From: Sesamum alatum
Lineage: Eukaryota; Streptophyta; Magnoliopsida; Lamiales; Pedaliaceae
Direction: 5' to 3'
NCBI GenBank assembly: GCA_034509735.1
Contig: JACGWO010000006.1
Location: forward strand, 5,099,001 to 5,163,000
DNA: 64,000 nucleotides
In this document: one piece after another, positions 59,493 through 64,000 of the stretch
How the letters are laid out: the number at the start of each line of letters is the position of its first letter
How positions within the stretch are numbered: the first letter of the stretch is position 1
The notes under the pieces: generated by a model
Seen by the model: only the letters and a program-made list of their open reading frames with translations
What the model was told of the DNA's origin: nothing
Database searches by the model: none
Made by a program: the position numbers and the translations under genes

Positions 59493-61994
59493 CTAGAAAG
59501 CATGACGTGCGATGCACGTGTACAAATATAGTTTTAGAAGTAAATATATTATTTATGTTAAGTTCATGATATTATTGATTTTTTTTCATTGAAACATTAG
59601 TATTATACAATTATATCTTCAAACATATTGATAATAATTATTTAAATGAATAAGGAAACTATTCTATTCTATTATTTGTAATTAACTTTCTAAATTTAAT
59701 TGGTACTATTGAATAAAAAGATATTCCCCAAAATTAAAATTTTGTATTCGTATATTCACTAATGGTCATTTCATTATTATGTATCAAACCAATTAATATG
59801 AAAATATAAAATAATGATATTCAAAAAATTAATATTAAAATAAAAAGTAATTAGTCAAAGCTCCTTATCATGGATAGAATAAATTGATCAATTTTATTTG
59901 TAGGTTATGCCTAGTTTCTGTTGTTTAATTTTGTTTATTTTTTGTTACATTTTGTATTTGTGTGTTGTATGTTTTCTTTATTACTATATTTGAATGTCAT
60001 TTATTTTTAATTTATTGACACTATTACAAACTAATTGTTTATTGAATATTGTTATAAAACTATAATCAAATTGGACCGTAGTACCATATTCGTATTGTAA
60101 GATCCTAATGTATGTTAATCATATTTCAGTATCAATTTTTTTATATTGTCAAAGCATTATTTACATGCTTTATTAGCTTCTAAATTTTGAAATGTTATTG
60201 TGTTAATGTTTATTCACCATTTGACTTTTCTTATTTTCATAAGGGGAAATAGATTTTCAGTCCGTAACTTAGGTCCTTTCCATTTCAATTTGGTCTATTG
60301 ATTTTGGAATTCTTACTTTCGGTCCCATAAATATTAAAAAGTAGCAATTTGGTTCCATAACACCTTTTCATCTGGATATTCAAAAGAAAATGCCATGTGG
60401 ACGATAAGTGTATAATAATACAGGGGACCAAATGTTACAACTTTTATGTACCTTTTAAAGCATAAAAATAGTTATATATGTATCGTTAAGACCTACAATT
60501 ATGTTAGTTAATTTACTACTCAATAAGATAAGATTTTAAATTAAATTATTTATTATATTACTATTTATATTCTTCTTCAATGTCAATGTCTTCGGGGTGC
60601 AGGGAAGGGGGGCATAGTATTTTTAGCCTATTAATATTGAAATAAAATAAATTAGTTAGCTCTTTTTTAAATTTTCAATAGCACTTCGAATTTAATCAGA
60701 TTGATAATTTTTATTTGTAATTAAAGTTTGATTCTTATTCGTTATTCCATTTTAGAAGAAATTTCATTTTAATAAAATTGATCAATTTTTTATTCGTAGG
60801 TCTTGTTGTGTCTCTTCGCTATTGTTTTGATTTTGCTATATTATGTCTGTGTATGTAATATAATTTTTTTACTATATTTTGAATGTCGTTGATTTTTAAT
60901 TTAATGACACTAAATGATTACAAACTAATTATTTATTGACTATTATTATAAAAATATTATTTAATTGACAATATTACCAATATTTTGTATTGTAAGATCC
61001 TAATATTAATTATATTTCAGTATCAATTTTTAAATATTGTTAAAGTATTATATATTTACATGCTTTATTACCTTCTAAATTTTGAAATATTATTGTATAA
61101 AATTTTATTTTTTGCCTTTATATTGCAATCTTTAATTCTATATGTTTTTAGTTTAACTTCTTAATCTTATTTTCATATGCACCGATTGGTATAATCTAGT
61201 TCTTATTCAATAATATATTATGTTACAACTTAATTTTTTATGTCACATTTGTTGTTGTAATACTTTTATTCTATTAATTAATATAAAAAATAATAGATGT
61301 AAAAGTAAAGCATTCATGATTATCTAATACTAAAAAAAATCAAGTACTAAGAGATTCACTCAATATTTGAATTTTTACAAGCAATTTTAATTTAATAATA
61401 TCATATCCATATATCAATTTTAATTTGTAATTAAATTTTGATATTTATTTGTTATTATATATATAAGTTTAGATTTAGTATTTTATATATTATTCATGTG
61501 TAGTTTATTTTAAATTTAATGTGTCATGGTAAATTAAAACTTTCTTAATATAATTAAGATTTCTTTGGCATATTAAATTTCTTTAGTTGAATATGTTATT
61601 CATTCTCTAAGTAGTTTAGAGCAATTAGGACTCTTAAATATTTTTCTTACAGAATTTTATTTTTTCTATAACTAATTTTCTAATATAATTTCTGTGAATG
61701 TTATTAAAATTTAATGCGTGACAAGTCTGTGTAATTAGGCTCATTCATGATTCACGATTAGAAGCAGGTTATTAAAATTCTGTGTAATTGGATTCATTCA
61801 TGATTCACGATTTAGGTTCTTTATCCTAAATTTATATGGAGTAGGTTTAAAATATTTAGAATTTTAAGTTGTTAAAAATTCTAAAATCTGTAATATAATA
61901 ATTAATAATATTTAAATGAGGGTATATTTGTCTTTTCACAATGGGGAACAAACAACTTTAGTATTCTAACATTTATATAGAGTATAGATATAGA
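59493..61994 (-). mobile_element. Helitron, 2,502 bp, insertion site confirmed by the opposite arm
   Basis: On the minus strand it starts TCTATATCTATACTC and ends with a hairpin (GTGCATCGCACGTCATGC) then TTTCTAG at 59,493. Removing it joins ...TATTTTAGTAA to TTTTCACTTC..., which is exactly the inverse of the intact opposite arm at about 62,460 (GAAGTGAAAATTACTAAAATA). No Rep/helicase frame is visible; the interior is very AT-rich with a diverged direct duplication. Non-autonomous or gutted. Confidence 0.8.
59880..61110. repeat. Diverged direct repeats of about 330 bp inside the Helitron
   Basis: 59,880-60,200 and 60,766-61,100 share in order TTGATCAATTTT, TTTACTATATTTGAATGTC / TTTGAATGTCGTTGATTTT, TATTGTAAGATCCTAAT, ATATTTCAGTATCAATTTTT and ACATGCTTTATTA. 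The repeat spacing is about 885 bp, suggesting an internal tandem duplication of the element. The space between contains part of the 7.8-kb MITE family (60,240-60,440). Confidence 0.55.
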
Positions 61995-62670
61995 TTTTCA
62001 CTTCATCCTCTCCCAAACTAACTGATAAATAGAAAACCCCAAATTTCTTGCCCTAATTTGCACATTACAATTTTCATTGTTGAAGCCAATTTCAGGGGGT
62101 GTTTTTCAAGTAGAAATCAGGATTTGGCTACACTTAAATATGTAAATCAGAGGCTCCTCTTGGAACGTCAAACGAGGTGGCGGCTTTACGCACCATCATC
62201 GCTCTGTGTGCTGTTGAAATTGGTGCAGGGCTTTACGCACGTCAAATGAGATGCACTTCTTGGTGGCTACCTCTCTAATTGCTATCTTTGTTGCTTCTGG
62301 ACCATGCTCAATATCTTTGCCCTTGTTGAACAATCCATATGTATATACACACACATATACATATATTTTCCCTCCTCTCTCTCTGTCATGCATGTTCTTG
62401 ATCCAAATTAGGGTAAGAAATTTGGAATTTTCTATTTATGAGTTAGTTTGGGAGAGGATGAAGTGAAAATTACTAAAATATTCTTTTAAAAAATGGGGGG
62501 TGGGTGCGTGCATCCACACAAGAGAATATTTCAACAATATTCACTGGAAATATAAAGAAGTGGTTAAGTGCTTTGAAATACAAAGGTTGGAGGGTGACTT
62601 ATAAAAAAAATAGTTGGGGGGTGAAGTGCAAAACGACCCAAAGGTTGGGGGTGTGTCTGCTTTTAACCCT

Positions 62671-63275
62671 ATATATAATTTGGAGACACAAAACAAATTA
62701 CATAGGAGATTTTAATTGTTGTAACATATAACGGAAAAAAAGTGTATTTATTTGACTCATAACATTCATGGATATTATAATCAAACTCTCTCTTTGTTTT
62801 CTCAACATAGTGTTGTCTTTTTAGGCCTAGACAAAGTCATTTATTGGCATCTCTTTCAGTAAATTTTCGCTGTAAATAATGTAAAGAGCTTCAATTCTAT
62901 CAATGTTATATGGATGCATGTCTCTCTCTTACAAACACTGTCGTGTAAGAAGCAATTATGTAATAACCATGGACTAATTAGTATTTTGAATAAGAATAAG
63001 GGTTTGGGATGTCTTATTTTGTTTACTGAGTTATGATACATGATCATCCTTCATTGATTTCCTATTTACATTTGACTCTTAAATGTACTTATTTTTCAAC
63101 TTTTACACTTTTACAATTTTTTATTGCAATGTTGATATATGGGAACTTCATTATTGCAGTCCGCCTGTCTGTCGGATTAGATTTTCTATTTCAACACTTA
63201 TTGTATTTTTTATTTCGTTTAACATATACACTTTACATGTACAGATATGATATCATCTATTTTATTTATTTGTTA
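62671..63275. repeat. Right copy of inverted segmental duplication, non-coding part
   Basis: The reverse complement of this segment is colinear with 38,757-39,385, including ATGGATGCATGTCTCTCTC, the AATTTACTGAAAG motif (inverse here) and the TTTCTATTTCAACAC MITE end near 63,180. It stops matching at about 63,275. No gene. Confidence 0.6.
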
Positions 63276-64000
63276 CTTTGTTGGAATTCAGATGTTTTTA
63301 AGGTCATTAAGGATATTATTACAAGCTACTATTTAGGGCCATGGTCTTGTTTAACAAAGGTTTCACAAAAGATTCAAGAGTTTTGATTCCAAAAATTTAG
63401 TGTATGATTTAAATGTTTAAATCTTAGTTTTTGTGAACATCAAGTAATTTTTGTAATGTTATCATATTGGTGTATTACATCTTGCATAAATGCTACACGT
63501 GAAATCCAATAGATGAATTCGATATCCACAAGACTAATAATTTTAGGGTCGAAAAATGGCCCAGGAAGGTGATGGCGTGATATAAGAGAACAACAAGAGA
63601 ACTTATTGGATGTCCAATGAAATTTGGACAGGGCTGCAGAAAGAGTGGGCTAATGAGAAATTTTAGGCATCTCACAAGTTAACAAAATGAACTGTCACAC
63701 AAGCGTTGCATCTGCATCTACTATCTATGAGGTGGTTTTGCTTCTTCTTCAAAACACAAATGGAAGTTGGTAAGATGTAAATAATTTTAATTTTGTTTTT
63801 TAGATAATAGTTTAGTTTTTACTCAAAATTAATATTTATTTTTTAAAAATCTTATTTAATCGTTCGGCTATCCGCCTACACTTATTGAACAGTTGGAGAA
63901 GCGATGGAAAACAAAAAAAGGCAATTGGGTTGTTGGTCTAGGAGCTGTAGATGTAGTTGTATGTTTATATTATTTAAAACGAAAAGAAAGTAAATAATTT
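63276..64000. other. Right edge of the window, no gene identified
   Basis: Short frames on both strands (63,033-63,386, 63,493-63,675) have no recognisable domain. The block 63,540-63,760 is less AT-rich and resembles a gene or element fragment (ACAGGGCTGCAGAAAGAGTG), but I cannot assign it. An element continuing past the window end is possible. Confidence 0.3.

Larger units (their letters stand above)
59294..62670. mobile_element. Palindromic element with about 280-bp arms, split by a Helitron
   Basis: Left AGGGTTAAAAGCAGACACCC mirrors right GGGTGTGTCTGCTTTTAACCCT. The arms run 59,294-59,492 plus 61,995-62,075 on the left and about 62,390-62,670 on the right, around a loop of about 310 bp with unrelated, less AT-rich sequence. 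Without the Helitron the element is about 875 bp. It is absent at the equivalent point of the left duplicated block, so it inserted after that duplication. Confidence 0.75.

Noticed and set aside
1..64000. CRISPR arrays, operons or other prokaryotic systems
   Set aside because: Introns, LTR and CACTA elements, Helitrons and MITEs show plant nuclear DNA. The tandem repeats have no regular spacer-repeat pattern.

Overview
The window is AT-rich nuclear DNA of a flowering plant, most likely a core eudicot. The evidence is two multi-exon genes with GT-AG introns and clear plant orthology (a chloroplast-type ferroportin/IREG3 gene and a kelch-repeat gene), plant-type TEs (Copia with an initiator-Met-tRNA primer site, CACTA/En-Spm TNP2, Helitrons, palindromic MITEs) and remnants of the plant-expanded F-box-associated (FBA) family. 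I cannot name the species.

Layout. 1-9,150: gene-free AT-rich sequence holding a GC-rich minisatellite (175-590), a small Helitron and several palindromic MITEs. 9,274-15,872: a 13-exon SLC40A3/IREG3/MAR1-like gene on the plus strand. 15,873-27,724: gene-free, with nested MITEs, Helitron fragments and a dispersed repeat. 28,129-31,532: a 9-exon kelch-repeat gene on the plus strand, with one GC-AG intron. 31,533-38,610: gene-free, with MITEs, tandem Helitron-like units, hAT-like and CACTA-type non-autonomous elements, and a short gene-promoter-like stub. 38,757-63,275: a rearranged accessory region built around a decayed FBA gene. It contains an FBA pseudogene on the minus strand (40,655-41,550), a CACTA element carrying a nested Copia retrotransposon (42,843 to about 50,640), and two tandem 2.2-kb units (54,605-58,998), each holding a head-to-head palindrome of FBA fragments. 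After these comes a palindromic element split by a 2.5-kb Helitron. The far ends are inverted copies of one ancestral segment: 38,757-41,450 matches the reverse complement of about 57,385-63,275 once the later insertions are removed.

Only the two multi-exon genes look functional. No operon-like or pathway-level cooperation is visible between them. The most unusual structure is the duplicated FBA palindrome at 54.6-59.0 kb. Transcription through it would yield long fold-back RNAs matching the FBA gene family, so it is a candidate small-RNA locus of the kind proposed for young MIRNA or hairpin-siRNA genes. All similarity statements come from reading the sequence by eye; no database search or expression data were available.
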